Source: Prevotella sp. (GTDB lineage: Bacteria > Bacteroidota > Bacteroidia > Bacteroidales > Bacteroidaceae). Taken from it: a stretch of DNA of 64,000 nucleotides. Shown piece after piece: positions 34,231-43,339 of this stretch (the first letter of the stretch is position 1; each line of letters starts with the position of its first letter). Made by a program: the position numbers and the translations under genes. Below the pieces are notes generated by a model, which saw only the letters and a list, made by a program, of their open reading frames with translations, was not told the origin of the DNA and made no database searches. Location of the stretch: assembly GCA_021204905.1 (NCBI GenBank), contig JAJPYN010000010.1:47560-111559 (forward strand). Direction: 5' to 3'.

Positions 34231-35322
34231 ATGAAACTGAAAATTGCAGTGCTTGCCGGCGACGGAATAGGCCCGGAGATTATGGCGCAGGGTGTGGCGG
34301 TGATGGACGCCGTGGCAAGGAAATTCGGGCATGAAGTAACCTACAAAGAGGCGCTCTGCGGAGCTCATGCCATTGATGTTGTTGGCGACCCGTTTCCCGA
34401 AGAGACGTTCAAAGTGTGCCGGGAGGCGGACGCGGTATTGTTCGCCAGCGTGGGCGACCCGAAGTTTGACAATGACCCGACGGCGAAGGTGCGCCCCGAA
34501 CAAGGGTTGCTCGCCATGCGAAAGAAGCTCGGGCTGTTTGCCAATATCCGTCCCGTAACCACCTTCGACTGCCTTGTGCACAACTCCCCGCTGAAAGACG
34601 AGATAGTGCGCGGCGCCGATTTCATCTGCGTCAGGGAGCTTACCGGCGGCATGTACTTCGGTGAAAAGCGCGAGCCGCAGATGAATACGGAACTCAATAC
34701 CGAAGATGCATACGACACGAATTATTACTCGCGGCCGGAGGTGGAGCGCATTTTGCGGGTGGCATACCAGTACGCACGCCGCAGAAGAAAGCACCTGACG
34801 GTGGTCGACAAGGCGAATGTGCTCGCTTCGTCGAGGCTCTGGCGCAAGGTGGCACGTGAGATGATGAGCGATTATCCCGACGTAACAACCGATTTTATGT
34901 ACGTCGACAACGCCGCCATGCGCATGATACAAGACCCGCGCTTCTTCGACGTGATGGTAACGGAGAACACTTTCGGCGACATCCTCACCGACGAGGGGTC
35001 GTGCATCACCGGCTCGATGGGCTTGCTTCCGTCGGCATCCACCGGCACGTCAACGCCCGTCTTCGAACCTATCCACGGCTCTTGGCCGCAAGGAAAAGGG
35101 CTGAATATCGCCAATCCTCTTGCGCAGGTGCTGTCCGTGGCGATGCTTTACGAATATTTCGAGCTGAACAAGGAGGGTGCATTAATTCGCGAGGCGGTGG
35201 ACGCATCGTTGGCACAGAACGTGCGCACGCCGGAGATACAGGTTGCCGGAGGAGCGAAATACGGCACCAAAGAGGTAGGCGCGTGGTTAGTGAATTATAT
35301 CAACGACGCAGTAGTAAAATAA
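34231..35322 (+). CDS. leuB: 3-isopropylmalate dehydrogenase
   Basis: A 363-residue NAD-dependent oxidative decarboxylase completing the leucine-specific branch. Visible are [18 protein letters not shown] at the N-terminus, the substrate arginines in [48 protein letters not shown] (metal aspartates and loop) and EPIHGSWP. Fifth gene of the leu operon. Confidence 0.97.
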   Translation: MKLKIAVLAGDGIGPEIMAQGVAVMDAVARKFGHEVTYKEALCGAHAIDVVGDPFPEETFKVCREADAVLFASVGDPKFDNDPTAKVRPEQGLLAMRKKLGLFANIRPVTTFDCLVHNSPLKDEIVRGADFICVRELTGGMYFGEKREPQMNTELNTEDAYDTNYYSRPEVERILRVAYQYARRRRKHLTVVDKANVLASSRLWRKVAREMMSDYPDVTTDFMYVDNAAMRMIQDPRFFDVMVTENTFGDILTDEGSCITGSMGLLPSASTGTSTPVFEPIHGSWPQGKGLNIANPLAQVLSVAMLYEYFELNKEGALIREAVDASLAQNVRTPEIQVAGGAKYGTKEVGAWLVNYINDAVVK

Positions 35323-35330
35323 GTTGCCGG

Positions 35331-36005
35331 TTGCTGTTTCGCCTCACCACATTATTTATAACGTTGCTCTTGTCGTGTCAAAACGTTTGTTCGCAGACGC
35401 GGCAAGAAATGCTTGACAGTCTCGCCGCAGCCACTGACAGCCTCGCTTACCACCCCGATTCTATCGACCTGCGTCTGAAGAAGGCCGGTTGGAACGTGCA
35501 ATTGGAGCAGTGGGACTATGCCAAGCAGGAATACGATTACGTGCTCGGGCGCGAGCCGGACAACGTTGCCGCGCTTTATTTCCGTGCGTTCGTGAACACC
35601 AAGTTGGGGCGTTACGACTTCGCGCGGCTCGATTATCAGAACGTGCTGGCTATCGTGCCGGGCAACTTCGAGGCGCAGTTGGGACTGGCGTTGCTCAATC
35701 AAAAGGACAAGCATTATACTCAGGCGCTCGACGGGCTCAACGCTCTGTGTAACGCTTTCCCTGACAGGGCGGAGGCGTTTGCGGCGCGCGCGGGTGTCGA
35801 GACCGAGCGAAATATGCTTGAATTGGCGGAGTATGACTTCGGCGTGGCGTTGGATTTAGACCCGGCAAATATTGACTATCGCGTCTCGCGGGCGGATATT
35901 CGCATTCGCTTGGGGCAGAGAGAGGCGGCACGCGACGACCTCGACGAGCTGGTCAGACAAGGCGTGAGCCGTCCCGCACTTGAGGATTTTTACCGGCGTT
36001 TGTAG
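35331..36005 (+). CDS. exported TPR-repeat protein with non-ATG start
   Basis: A protein of about 224 residues with a hydrophobic leader ([21 protein letters not shown]) and at least four TPR units (about 60-210), such as [26 protein letters not shown] and [18 protein letters not shown]. No ATG precedes the leader in frame between the leuB stop and the signal sequence. I propose TTG at 35331, 8 bases after leuB. A Cys in the leader region (LLLSC) could alternatively be a lipidation site. TPR proteins act as scaffolds; no partner is indicated. Confidence 0.7.
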   Translation: MLFRLTTLFITLLLSCQNVCSQTRQEMLDSLAAATDSLAYHPDSIDLRLKKAGWNVQLEQWDYAKQEYDYVLGREPDNVAALYFRAFVNTKLGRYDFARLDYQNVLAIVPGNFEAQLGLALLNQKDKHYTQALDGLNALCNAFPDRAEAFAARAGVETERNMLELAEYDFGVALDLDPANIDYRVSRADIRIRLGQREAARDDLDELVRQGVSRPALEDFYRRL

Positions 36006-36058
36006 CGCGTTTGCTCCGAAAAACCTTATCTTTACACCCCAATACATTATTATATTAT

Positions 36059-37333
36059 ATGGATTCAGAAATATTTCGTTTCATCGAAGAGGAGCATCAG
36101 CGCCAGCTTCGTGGTATAGAATTGATAGCTTCGGAGAATTTCGTGTCGGAGCAAGTGATGAACGCGATGGGCTCCTGCCTTACAAACAAATATGCCGAAG
36201 GTTACCCCGGCAAACGCTATTATGGCGGTTGTCAGGTGGTGGACAAGGTGGAGCAGGCTGCCATCGACCGTGTCTGCCGGCTGTTCGGGGCGGAGTATGC
36301 CAATGTGCAGCCGCACTCCGGAGCGCAGGCAAATGCCGCCGTGTTGCTCGCCGTATTACAACCGGGCGACACGTTTATGGGTCTTAACCTCGACCACGGC
36401 GGGCACCTCTCGCACGGCTCGCAGGTTAACACGTCGGGAATACTCTACAAGCCGGTGGGCTATAACCTCAACAAAGAAACCGGGCGTGTGGATTATGACG
36501 AGATGGAGCGGCTCGCATTGCAACACAAACCGAAGCTCATCATCGGCGGCGGCTCGGCTTATTCGCGCGAATGGGACTACAAACGGATGCGCAAAATTGC
36601 TGACGAGGTCGGAGCTTTGTTGATGGTGGATATGGCACACCCTGCCGGACTGATTGCCGCCGGACTGCTCGACAACCCCGTGAAGTACGCGCATATCGTA
36701 ACGTCAACTACTCATAAGACCCTTCGCGGTCCGCGCGGAGGCATCATTCTTTTAGGTAAAGACTTTGATAATCCGTGGGGCTTAACCACAAAGAAAGGCG
36801 AGCTGAAGAAGATGTCGGCAATCTTGAACTCCGCAGTCTTCCCCGGACAGCAGGGCGGACCGTTGGAACACGTCATCGCCGCCAAAGCTGTGGGCTTCGG
36901 GGAGAACCTTGCGGAGGGTTGGAAAGTGTACGCCGGGCAAGTGAAGACCAATGCCGACGTGCTGGCAAAAGAGCTTATCCGCCGCGGCTTCGATATTGTC
37001 TCGGGCGGCACGGACAACCATTCGATGCTCGTCGACCTGCGCTCCAAGTACCCCGACCTTACCGGAAAAGAAGCCGAGAACGCGCTCGTGGCGGCGGACA
37101 TCACCGTGAACAAGAACATGGTGCCTTTCGATTCGCGCACCGCATTCAAGACTTCCGGCATCCGTCTCGGCACCGCAGCCATCACCACACGCGGCGCAAA
37201 GGAGGATATGATGTTGCTTATCGCCGAGCTGATTGAGACCGTCCTCAATGCTCCCGCCGACGACCGCGTCATCTCCTCCGTGCGCGAGAAGGTGAACGCT
37301 ATGATGAGCGGCTACCCGCTTTTTGCGTGGTAA
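36059..37333 (+). CDS. glyA: serine hydroxymethyltransferase
   Basis: A 424-residue PLP enzyme converting serine and THF to glycine and methylene-THF, so it feeds the metF reaction encoded elsewhere in the window. Family signatures are [10 protein letters not shown], the YPGKRYYGG segment, [12 protein letters not shown] and the PLP lysine Lys220 in [18 protein letters not shown] 36059 gives the standard N-terminus. The converging rng gene ends 56 bases away. Confidence 0.97.
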   Translation: MDSEIFRFIEEEHQRQLRGIELIASENFVSEQVMNAMGSCLTNKYAEGYPGKRYYGGCQVVDKVEQAAIDRVCRLFGAEYANVQPHSGAQANAAVLLAVLQPGDTFMGLNLDHGGHLSHGSQVNTSGILYKPVGYNLNKETGRVDYDEMERLALQHKPKLIIGGGSAYSREWDYKRMRKIADEVGALLMVDMAHPAGLIAAGLLDNPVKYAHIVTSTTHKTLRGPRGGIILLGKDFDNPWGLTTKKGELKKMSAILNSAVFPGQQGGPLEHVIAAKAVGFGENLAEGWKVYAGQVKTNADVLAKELIRRGFDIVSGGTDNHSMLVDLRSKYPDLTGKEAENALVAADITVNKNMVPFDSRTAFKTSGIRLGTAAITTRGAKEDMMLLIAELIETVLNAPADDRVISSVREKVNAMMSGYPLFAW

Positions 37334-37389
37334 GGAAGCGGCCTTAAACAAAGCGTCAGGGCCGGCAATAAAAGGAAGAAACGGAAACG

Positions 37390-38964
37390 CTACATGGTTT
37401 CAATTTCTTCCTTCATATCGATGAACTGCTTTTTAGCGTCGTAGAACTCGTACTGCAAGTAGGCCATTTTCTGCGAGGCGATGATGTTCCAGCCGAAGCC
37501 GTATTTCATTTGCCACTTGCGTTTGAGCGACCACACGCCTTGGTTGATGTACGCCGCGACGTAAGGGTGAACGTAGAGCGTGAAGCGTTTTATGCCGATG
37601 TGGTTCACCAGTTGGCTGATTTTCTGTTCGAGCTGTTCGGTGAAGAGCATGCTGGGTTTGATCTTCCCTTTGCCGAAGCACGTGGGGCACACCTCCTCGA
37701 CCGTTACGTCCATTGCGGGGCGCACGCGCTGGCGGGTTATTTGCATCAGTCCGAACTTGCTCAGCGGCAGGATGTTGTGCTTTGCGCGGTCGTTCTGCAT
37801 GTTTTTGCACATGCGGTCGTAAAGGATTTGGCGGTCTTCGGCGAGGGTCATATCGATGAAATCGACCACGATGATGCCGCCCATATCGCGAAGGCGTAGT
37901 TGCCGCGCCAGTTCGTCGGCTGCACCGAGGTTCACTTCGAGTGCGTTCTGCTCCTGCCCGTTCTCGGCGTTGGTGCGGTTGCCGCTGTTGACATCGACCA
38001 CGTGCATGGCTTCGGTGTGCTCGATGACAAGGTAGGCGCCGTGCTTGTAGTTGATGGTTTTGCCGAAGCTGGATTTTATTTGCCGCGTTACGTTAAAGTT
38101 GTCGAAGATGGGCACTTTGCCGGTGTAAAGGCTGACGATGCCGGCCTTGTCGGGCGCGATGAGCGAGATGTAGCTTTTCACCTCTTCCATCACGCTTTTG
38201 TCGTTGACGTAGATGTTCTCGAAAGTGGGGTTGAAGATGTCGCGGATGAGTGCTACGGCGCGGCCGGCCTCTTCGTAGACGAGCAGCGGGCGCTCGGTGT
38301 TCTGCTGCACGCGCTCAAGCACCTGCATCCATCGCTGGTAGAGCGCGTTCAGTTCGCCGTCGAGCTCCGCCACGCGCTTGCCTTCGGCCACGGTGCGCAC
38401 GATGACGCCGCAGTTTTTCGGGCGGATGCTGTTGATGAGCTGTTTCAGTCGCGCGCGCTCTTCGCCGCTTTTTATTTTCCCCGAGACGGACACCTTGTCG
38501 CCGAAGGGCACGAGGACGAGGTAACGTCCGGCGAAGGAGATCTCTCCCGTCAGGCGCGGACCCTTAGTGTTTATTGGCTCTTTCACGATCTGCACCAGCA
38601 TCTCTTGGTCGCGCGCGAGAACATTTTGCACGCTGCCGTCTTTGGGCAGGTCGGGCTGGCGAGAGGCTTTCTGGAAAGGGAAAAGTTTCTTGCGGTCGCT
38701 CCCGACTTGTTTGAGGTATTTCTCGTAGGAAGCGAACTGCATGCCGAGGTCGAGGTAGTGCAAGAACCCGACGCGCTCGCTGCCTACATCGACGAATGCG
38801 GCGTTCAGGCCGGGCATCACTTTTTTCACTTTCGCGATGTAAATGTTGCCCACCGAGAACGTTGCTTCCCGCGGTTCCTTCTGATATTCCACGAGCCGTT
38901 TCTCCTCGAGCAGCGCGATGGAGATGCCTTTCTGCTGAACATCAATCACAATTTCTCTGTTCAT
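37390..38964 (-). CDS. rng: ribonuclease G/E family endoribonuclease
   Basis: A 524-residue RNase E/G. The S1 RNA-binding domain (about 38-120: GNIYIAKVKKVMPGLNAAFVDVG) precedes the DNase I-like catalytic domain with VDVNSGNRT and VVDFIDMTL, and the Zn-link cysteines are in CPTCFGKGK. It lacks the long disordered RNase E tail, as usual for RNase G. ATG 38964 (MNREIVIDVQ) is the family start. The HU and mini-protein genes lie upstream on the same strand. Confidence 0.95.
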   Translation of the reverse strand: MNREIVIDVQQKGISIALLEEKRLVEYQKEPREATFSVGNIYIAKVKKVMPGLNAAFVDVGSERVGFLHYLDLGMQFASYEKYLKQVGSDRKKLFPFQKASRQPDLPKDGSVQNVLARDQEMLVQIVKEPINTKGPRLTGEISFAGRYLVLVPFGDKVSVSGKIKSGEERARLKQLINSIRPKNCGVIVRTVAEGKRVAELDGELNALYQRWMQVLERVQQNTERPLLVYEEAGRAVALIRDIFNPTFENIYVNDKSVMEEVKSYISLIAPDKAGIVSLYTGKVPIFDNFNVTRQIKSSFGKTINYKHGAYLVIEHTEAMHVVDVNSGNRTNAENGQEQNALEVNLGAADELARQLRLRDMGGIIVVDFIDMTLAEDRQILYDRMCKNMQNDRAKHNILPLSKFGLMQITRQRVRPAMDVTVEEVCPTCFGKGKIKPSMLFTEQLEQKISQLVNHIGIKRFTLYVHPYVAAYINQGVWSLKRKWQMKYGFGWNIIASQKMAYLQYEFYDAKKQFIDMKEEIETM

Positions 38965-39174
38965 GGTTTTTGTGGATTTATGTCCCGAATAGTGTTTGTA
39001 GAAAGGGCGTTGCGCCACGGTACTGTTGCAGCGCAAGCCGGATGATTAACCGCGGCAAGGGAAATGCGCGTCGCCCCATAGAATGGGGGATATGCCAAAA
39101 TGTCCGCGTTCGAACAAGTTGACATATCCCCTCCTTTCCGACAGTTCGTTTCCCGCGCCGCGCGAAGAACGTTT

Positions 39175-39264
39175 TTATTTGCTCTTGTGGCGGTTCTTGC
39201 GCAGTCTCTTCTTGCGCTTGTGGGTGGCCATCTTGTGGCCTTTTTTCTTTTTCCCGTTTGGCAT
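39175..39264 (-). CDS. AURKAIP1/COX24-domain mini-protein (mS38-like)
   Basis: A 29-residue, extremely basic protein (starting MPNGKKKKGHKMATHKRKKR, with 15 Lys/Arg in all after the start region) too small for most gene finders. Its HKMATHKRKKRLRKNR core is the AURKAIP1/COX24 signature, which in mitochondria belongs to small-subunit ribosomal protein mS38; short Bacteroidota homologues are expected to be ribosome-associated. It lies between HU and rng on the same strand, an order I recall from other Bacteroidales. Confidence 0.8.
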   Translation of the reverse strand: MPNGKKKKGHKMATHKRKKRLRKNRHKSK

Positions 39265-39326
39265 AAATGCTAAATGTTATAAATCAACGTTATAATTTCG
39301 TAAAACCAACGATTGCGCCGCGCTTG

Positions 39327-39605
39327 TTACTCCTTCACGGCCGCGGTAAACTCCTTCGCGGGTTTGAAATACGGAATGTCGCGCGCGGGGATGTCGATAG
39401 TGGTGTTCTTCGTGATGTTCCTGCCCGTCTTGGCGGCGCGGTGTTTCAGCGTGAACGTGCCGAAACCGCGAAGGTAAACGTTGTCCTTACCTTTGGCCAC
39501 GCACTCTTTCACCGTTGCCATGTACGTCTCCACTACTGCCGCCACAGCGGTCTTCTCCACGCCCGTCTGCTGCGCAATCTCTGCTATTAATTCAGCCTTA
39601 GTCAT
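39327..39605 (-). CDS. HU-family DNA-binding protein
   Basis: A 92-residue histone-like protein that bends and compacts DNA as a dimer. MTKAELIAEIAQQTGVEKTA is the classic N-terminus, followed by LRGFGTFTLKHRAAKTGRNI and the DNA-clamp arm with the R-N-x region and IPARDIPYFKPAKEF. ATG 39605 is chosen by family length. First of the HU, mini-protein, rng group. Confidence 0.95.
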   Translation of the reverse strand: MTKAELIAEIAQQTGVEKTAVAAVVETYMATVKECVAKGKDNVYLRGFGTFTLKHRAAKTGRNITKNTTIDIPARDIPYFKPAKEFTAAVKE

Positions 39606-39665
39606 ATCTCTGTATAAATTGCTGTTAAAAAATATTCGCCGGCAACCGCCGGCAAAACGTAAGTG

Positions 39666-39673
39666 CAAAGGTA
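39666..39673 (-). promoter_or_regulatory. TAnnTTTG box upstream of HU
   Basis: Minus-strand TACCTTTG, 60 bp before the HU start. No consensus TTTG at 19-21 bp. Confidence 0.4.
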
Positions 39674-39818
39674 ACGCATTCTTGGCGGCTATGAAAATTT
39701 ATTTTGCCTTTTTTCGCCGCGAAATGAAAGTTTTATGTCTAAGGTGCGGTTTCGCCCAAAGCCCCGCCTTCGAAGCGCGATTTGTCTTGCGCCAAGGAGC
39801 GAAATCAAACTTAATTTA

Positions 39819-39826
39819 TACCTTTG
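39819..39826 (+). promoter_or_regulatory. TAnnTTTG box upstream of the thioesterase
   Basis: TACCTTTG, about 80 bp before the ATG at 39908. The upstream element is not clear. Confidence 0.4.
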
Positions 39827-39907
39827 CAAACGGGTTGCGCCGCAGGGTTTTCCCCGGCCGCGATGCCCGTAAATAGTGAATAAAAAGATTGTTTTAACGC
39901 GAAAACT

Positions 39908-40330
39908 ATGGAACTAACGGCAAATTTCAGCGCCCGCCCCGACGGACTGACCAAGACGCTCGCAATTGAATATCACGCCACGCCCGACCCCGCCACGCTT
40001 AGGGCAACCATGCGCTGCACGCCCGCCGTGGCCCAACCGTGGGGAGTGATGTCCGGCGGGGCAATGCTCGCGCTGGCGGAGAACCTCGCAGGAGTGGCGT
40101 CAATGTGCCTCGCGCCCGGATATATGGTGCTCGGAATTAACATCTCAGCCACGCATGTCAGCCCGATAAAACTCGGCGAAACGGCAATAGCCACTGCTAT
40201 CCTCCTCAGAAAAGGCGGCACGCTCCACAACTGGCGCATCGAGCTCCGCAACCCCCAAGGCGAGCTCGCCTCGCACATCACCGTAACCAACTATTTGATT
40301 AAGGAGCAAGAGAAAAATCCGTCGAAATAG
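39908..40330 (+). CDS. PaaI/hotdog-fold acyl-CoA thioesterase
   Basis: A 140-residue hotdog-fold protein like EntH/YdiI/MenI, which hydrolyse acyl-CoA thioesters (MenI acts on DHNA-CoA in menaquinone synthesis). The catalytic helix region AQPWGVMSGGAMLALAEN keeps the Gln and Glu positions, but the usual His of the HGG motif is Ser (MSGG). I believe this Ser form also occurs in other Bacteroidota. Substrate unresolved. Downstream genes on the same strand are carbonic anhydrase and a HAD enzyme. Confidence 0.83.
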   Translation: MELTANFSARPDGLTKTLAIEYHATPDPATLRATMRCTPAVAQPWGVMSGGAMLALAENLAGVASMCLAPGYMVLGINISATHVSPIKLGETAIATAILLRKGGTLHNWRIELRNPQGELASHITVTNYLIKEQEKNPSK

Positions 40331-40402
40331 CGCGGAATAAATCGATTAAACAGCACGAAATAATTTGTTTAAAGCACAATAAACCACCCCGTTTTTGCAA
40401 CT

Positions 40403-40939
40403 ATGATTAAAACTCTTCAAGGTGTCAAACCGCAAATAGGCAAAGGCACTTTCGTAGCAACTACCGCGGCCGTCATCGGCGATGTTGTCCTTGGCGAAGG
40501 CTGCTCCGTCTGGTACAGCGCCGTCATCCGCGGCGACGTCAACAAAATCCGCATCGGCAACCGCGTGTCCATACAAGACGGCTGCTGCCTACACACCTCC
40601 GGCGGCGAGGCGTTCATTGGCATCGGCTCAAACGTAACCGTCGGCCACAACGCCACGCTCCACGGCTGCAAAATCGGCGACGGCGTACTCATCGGCATGG
40701 GCGCGACAGTGCTCGACAACGCCGTAATCGACAGCGGCAGCATCGTCGCGGCGGGCGCCCTCGTGCTCGGCAAAACGCATATCCCTTCCGGCGAACTATG
40801 GGGCGGCGTACCGGCGAAATTTATAAAAAAGCTGACGCCGGAGATGACGCAACGTATTGTAAATGAGGGACTTAGCAGTTACGACTATTGGACAAAGATT
40901 TATCTTGGTGAAGAAAATGATTCGCCCGAAAAGCATTAA
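40403..40939 (+). CDS. gamma-class carbonic anhydrase-like hexapeptide protein
   Basis: A 178-residue left-handed beta-helix protein (YrdA/CaiE/PaaY type). Three metal-ligand histidines are in the gamma-carbonic-anhydrase pattern: His64 in CLHTS, His82 in VGHNA and His87 in LHGC. RGD and a C-terminal helix (LTPEMTQRIVNEGLSSYDYWTKIYLG) are present. It may hydrate CO2 or act as an acyltransferase-like protein; catalytic activity varies in this family. Its 3' end overlaps the HAD gene by 23 bases. Confidence 0.88.
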   Translation: MIKTLQGVKPQIGKGTFVATTAAVIGDVVLGEGCSVWYSAVIRGDVNKIRIGNRVSIQDGCCLHTSGGEAFIGIGSNVTVGHNATLHGCKIGDGVLIGMGATVLDNAVIDSGSIVAAGALVLGKTHIPSGELWGGVPAKFIKKLTPEMTQRIVNEGLSSYDYWTKIYLGEENDSPEKH

Positions 40940-41600
40940 CCCGCAGTTCCGCGCAGCGTTGTTCGACCTCGACGGCACGCTCCTCGACACCGAAGGACAG
41001 TACAGCGTGTTCTGGGGCGGCATCGGCCGCGAGTACCACCCCGCCATCGCCGACTTCGCGCAGCGCATCAAGGGCACCACGATGGTGAACATTCTCGCCA
41101 CCTATTTCCCCGACCGCGACCTGCAAAAAAGCATCATTGCGCGCATCGAACAATTCGAGAAAACAATGGATTTCCCGCTTGTCGCAGGTGCGGAAAAATT
41201 TGTTAAAAGCCTGAAAACCAAAGGAGTGAAATGCGCCGTCGTAACCAGCTCCGACAAGAGCAAGATGGCCAATGTACAAAGGGCGTTACCGCAGTTCCTC
41301 GCGCTGTTCGACGCCATCCTCACCGCCGAAGATTTCGCCGCGTCGAAGCCCGACCCCGACTGCTATCTGCGCGCCGCGCAACGCCTCAACGAATCGCCCG
41401 CCAACTGCATCGTGTTCGAGGATGCGCCCAACGGCCTGCGCGCGGCAATGAACGCCCGGATGTTCACCGTCGGCCTCGCCACCGGCTTCCCCTCTGCACA
41501 AATCGCGCCCCTCTGCAACGTCGTCATCCCCGATTTCCGCGCCGCGCATATTTCCGTTGATTGCGTGGGTTCGCCTGTATTTAAAAGCGATGCCGAGTAG
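40917..41600 (+). CDS. HAD-superfamily phosphatase (beta-phosphoglucomutase-like)
   Basis: A 227-residue haloacid dehalogenase-type hydrolase. Motif I is FDLDGTLLDTEG near residue 13, motif II is VVTSSDKSK, and motifs III/IV are SKPDPDCYL and VFEDAPNGLRAA. The cap domain between motifs I and II is the subclass I helical type of phosphoglucomutase/phosphoglycolate phosphatase relatives. Substrate not inferable. ATG 40917 is preferred over 40863 because the latter lies deep in the preceding gene. Confidence 0.9.
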   Translation: MIRPKSINPQFRAALFDLDGTLLDTEGQYSVFWGGIGREYHPAIADFAQRIKGTTMVNILATYFPDRDLQKSIIARIEQFEKTMDFPLVAGAEKFVKSLKTKGVKCAVVTSSDKSKMANVQRALPQFLALFDAILTAEDFAASKPDPDCYLRAAQRLNESPANCIVFEDAPNGLRAAMNARMFTVGLATGFPSAQIAPLCNVVIPDFRAAHISVDCVGSPVFKSDAE

Positions 41601-41619
41601 CTAATTGTCAAAAAAGTAA

Positions 41620-41640
41620 CTTGATTTAATGCCAATCAAG
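41620..41640. terminator. possible bidirectional terminator hairpin
   Basis: CTTGATT and AATCAAG form a 7-bp stem with a 7-base loop between the convergent HAD gene and the frameshifted minus-strand gene. A second AGTAGCTTGATTTAA directly follows, repeating the AGTAACTTGATTTAA before it, so the site also contains a short direct repeat. Confidence 0.35.
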
Positions 41641-41693
41641 TAGCTTGATTTAACAGGCCAAGACCTTGTGCCTTTGAATCAGTTGCCGCCTTT

Positions 41694-42013
41694 TTATTTA
41701 TATATTTTATTATACCAATCTCGGAAATTAGCGGCATCTCTCTCCGGGATACTGCATCCGCGCCAATAACAGAAGCGGGTATAAAGGTAACTCTTACAAG
41801 ACAACGGCGGGTTCTCGTTTTCACGGAAATGTATAAGTCCGTCTTCTTTGTATATTTCCTCGTGCTCTTGAATGCGTTTTTATCTTCAAGCAGACGCTCA
41901 ACCCACCTTCCTTCACCTTCCCAGATGGTTCCGCGAACATCAAGTCCTTCATACGGGTTCTTTTTCTCGCCCTTGTAGAACCTGCACTGCTTTATGAGCT
42001 CTTCCCTCTTCAT
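41694..42013 (-). pseudogene. frameshifted small protein (MKREELIKQCRFYKGE family)
   Basis: The frame opening at 42013 reads MKREELIKQCRFYKGEKKNP and continues to about residue 45, after which its composition becomes unnatural. The -1 frame continues well (RIQEHEEIYKEDG, then SCKSYLYTRFCYWRGC) to a stop at 41694, giving about 106 residues. The switch falls in a run of five A around 41876-41880, so one A is missing in the DNA or in the assembly. I recall similarly starting small proteins in Bacteroidales; function unknown. It follows another small gene downstream of aroB and is AT-rich compared with neighbours. Confidence 0.7.
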
Positions 42014-42044
42014 AGTCGTTCCTTTTACGCGGCAAAAATAAAAA

Positions 42045-42272
42045 CTATAATTTCAATACCCGTTCGACGTTGTTATCATATTCCTCTTCCGTGAGGTGGT
42101 TTTGGACAAGAGCTTCCGCCTTTGTGAAACCTCGATTCATTGCGCCGACAACTCCAAGCACCCGCAGTTCGAACAGACTCATCTCACCCTCCATCAATTC
42201 GGCGTGCATCTCGGTGGTGAGCTCCTCTTTCGGCTCGATGCCGAACCTCTCTTTAACCTCTTCCCTCGTCAT
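42045..42272 (-). CDS. small acidic protein of unknown function
   Basis: A 75-residue, glutamate-rich, probably all-helical protein (MTREEVKERFG, then LFELRVLGVVGAMNRGFTKAEALVQNHLT). No domain recognised. It lies 20 bases after the aroB stop and 31 bases before the frameshifted gene, which also begins M-x-R-E-E, so the two may form a small accessory unit. Confidence 0.6.
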   Translation of the reverse strand: MTREEVKERFGIEPKEELTTEMHAELMEGEMSLFELRVLGVVGAMNRGFTKAEALVQNHLTEEEYDNNVERVLKL

Positions 42273-42292
42273 AGCCTTTCTCCAATTAACAT

Positions 42293-43339
42293 TTAACCTT
42301 CGCGGAAGAAATCAAGGGCCTCGCGGATGTCGTCGTTGCCGGCGGTCTGGTTGATGCGGATGCCGCCGACGCTGTCGAGGAGCGTGAAATTGATTGTGCC
42401 GGCGATGTTTTTCTTGTCGTGCGTCATCAGTTCGAGCAGCTCGTCGTAGTCGTCGCACGTAACGGGCAGCGTGCCGTAATTCTCGCGGATGAAGCTGACG
42501 ATTTTGCGCATTGTGCCGACGGGAAACCCTGTTTTTGTTACGCTGAGAAAGAGCTCGGCGACGATGCCGAACGCGACGGCGTACCCATGCAGCACGGGCG
42601 TTTTGCGGCGCATGGCCCACGACTCGAGCGCGTGGCCGATGGTGTGGCCGACGTTGAGCGCTTTGCGGAGGCCTTGCTCGTGCGGGTCGCTCTCGACGAT
42701 GCGTTCCTTTACGGCGACGGAGGCGGCAAGGAGTTTTGCAAGTTGTTGAAAATCAGGGTGTTCGAGGTCGAAGGCAAGGGTCTCGTCGAGCGTTTTCTCA
42801 TCGGCGAGAAGGGCGTGTTTGAGCATCTCGGCGAAGCCTGAACGGATGTTGCGGTCGTCGAGCGTGCGCAGGAAAGCGGTGTCGATGAGTACGCTCCGCG
42901 GGTCGTTGAAGATGCCGATTTCGTTTTTCAGCGAACCGAAATTTATGCCTGTTTTTCCGCCGGCGGAGGCGTCGACCATGGCGAGGAGCGTGGTGGGAAT
43001 GTTGATGAAGGCGATGCCCCGTTTGAAGCACGACGCGGCGAATCCGCCGAGGTCGGTAACCATCCCGCCGCCGATGTTGACGAGCAGCGAGTGGCGTGTG
43101 GCGCCGTGTGTTTGCAGGGCTTGCCAGACGCTGACGACGGAGCTGAGGTTCTTGTTCGTGTCGCCTTCGGGAATGACAATCTCGCGCGCGGCGGCGAGGC
43201 AGCGGAAGGGCGTTACGACGGGCGTGCAGAGGCGGTGCGTGATGGTGTCGGCGAGCAGGAAAATGCGGTCGGGCGCGATGGCTTGAACGGCAGCGGCGAG
43301 GTCGCTTTCAAGTGCGGCGGTGATGATTACTTTTTGCAT
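42293..43339 (-). CDS. aroB: 3-dehydroquinate synthase
   Basis: A 348-residue NAD- and metal-dependent enzyme, second step of the shikimate pathway; aroE lies elsewhere in this window. Family motifs are EGDTNKNLSSV, INIGGGMVTDLGGFAASCFKRG, the IPTTLLAMVDASAGGKTGINFG block and the metal histidines in NVGHTIGHALES. Its start overlaps the aguB end by 13 bases. Confidence 0.96.
   Translation of the reverse strand: MQKVIITAALESDLAAAVQAIAPDRIFLLADTITHRLCTPVVTPFRCLAAAREIVIPEGDTNKNLSSVVSVWQALQTHGATRHSLLVNIGGGMVTDLGGFAASCFKRGIAFINIPTTLLAMVDASAGGKTGINFGSLKNEIGIFNDPRSVLIDTAFLRTLDDRNIRSGFAEMLKHALLADEKTLDETLAFDLEHPDFQQLAKLLAASVAVKERIVESDPHEQGLRKALNVGHTIGHALESWAMRRKTPVLHGYAVAFGIVAELFLSVTKTGFPVGTMRKIVSFIRENYGTLPVTCDDYDELLELMTHDKKNIAGTINFTLLDSVGGIRINQTAGNDDIREALDFFREG

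Larger units (their letters stand above)
39606..39907. other. 300-bp divergent intergenic region between HU and the thioesterase
   Basis: It contains a minus-strand -7 box (39666-39673) for HU and a plus-strand one (39819-39826) for the thioesterase. No gene or clear structure is seen between them. Confidence 0.6.

Noticed and set aside
35324..35345. Similarity of the leuB-TPR gap to the 29-bp array unit (TTGCCGGTTGCTGTTTC)
   Set aside because: One short match with a mismatch; could be chance, and no second unit is present.
41870..41885. Programmed -1 frameshifting in the small gene
   Set aside because: In the zero frame the heptamer is T-AAA-AAC, so the P-site codon would re-pair poorly; a plain indel is simpler.
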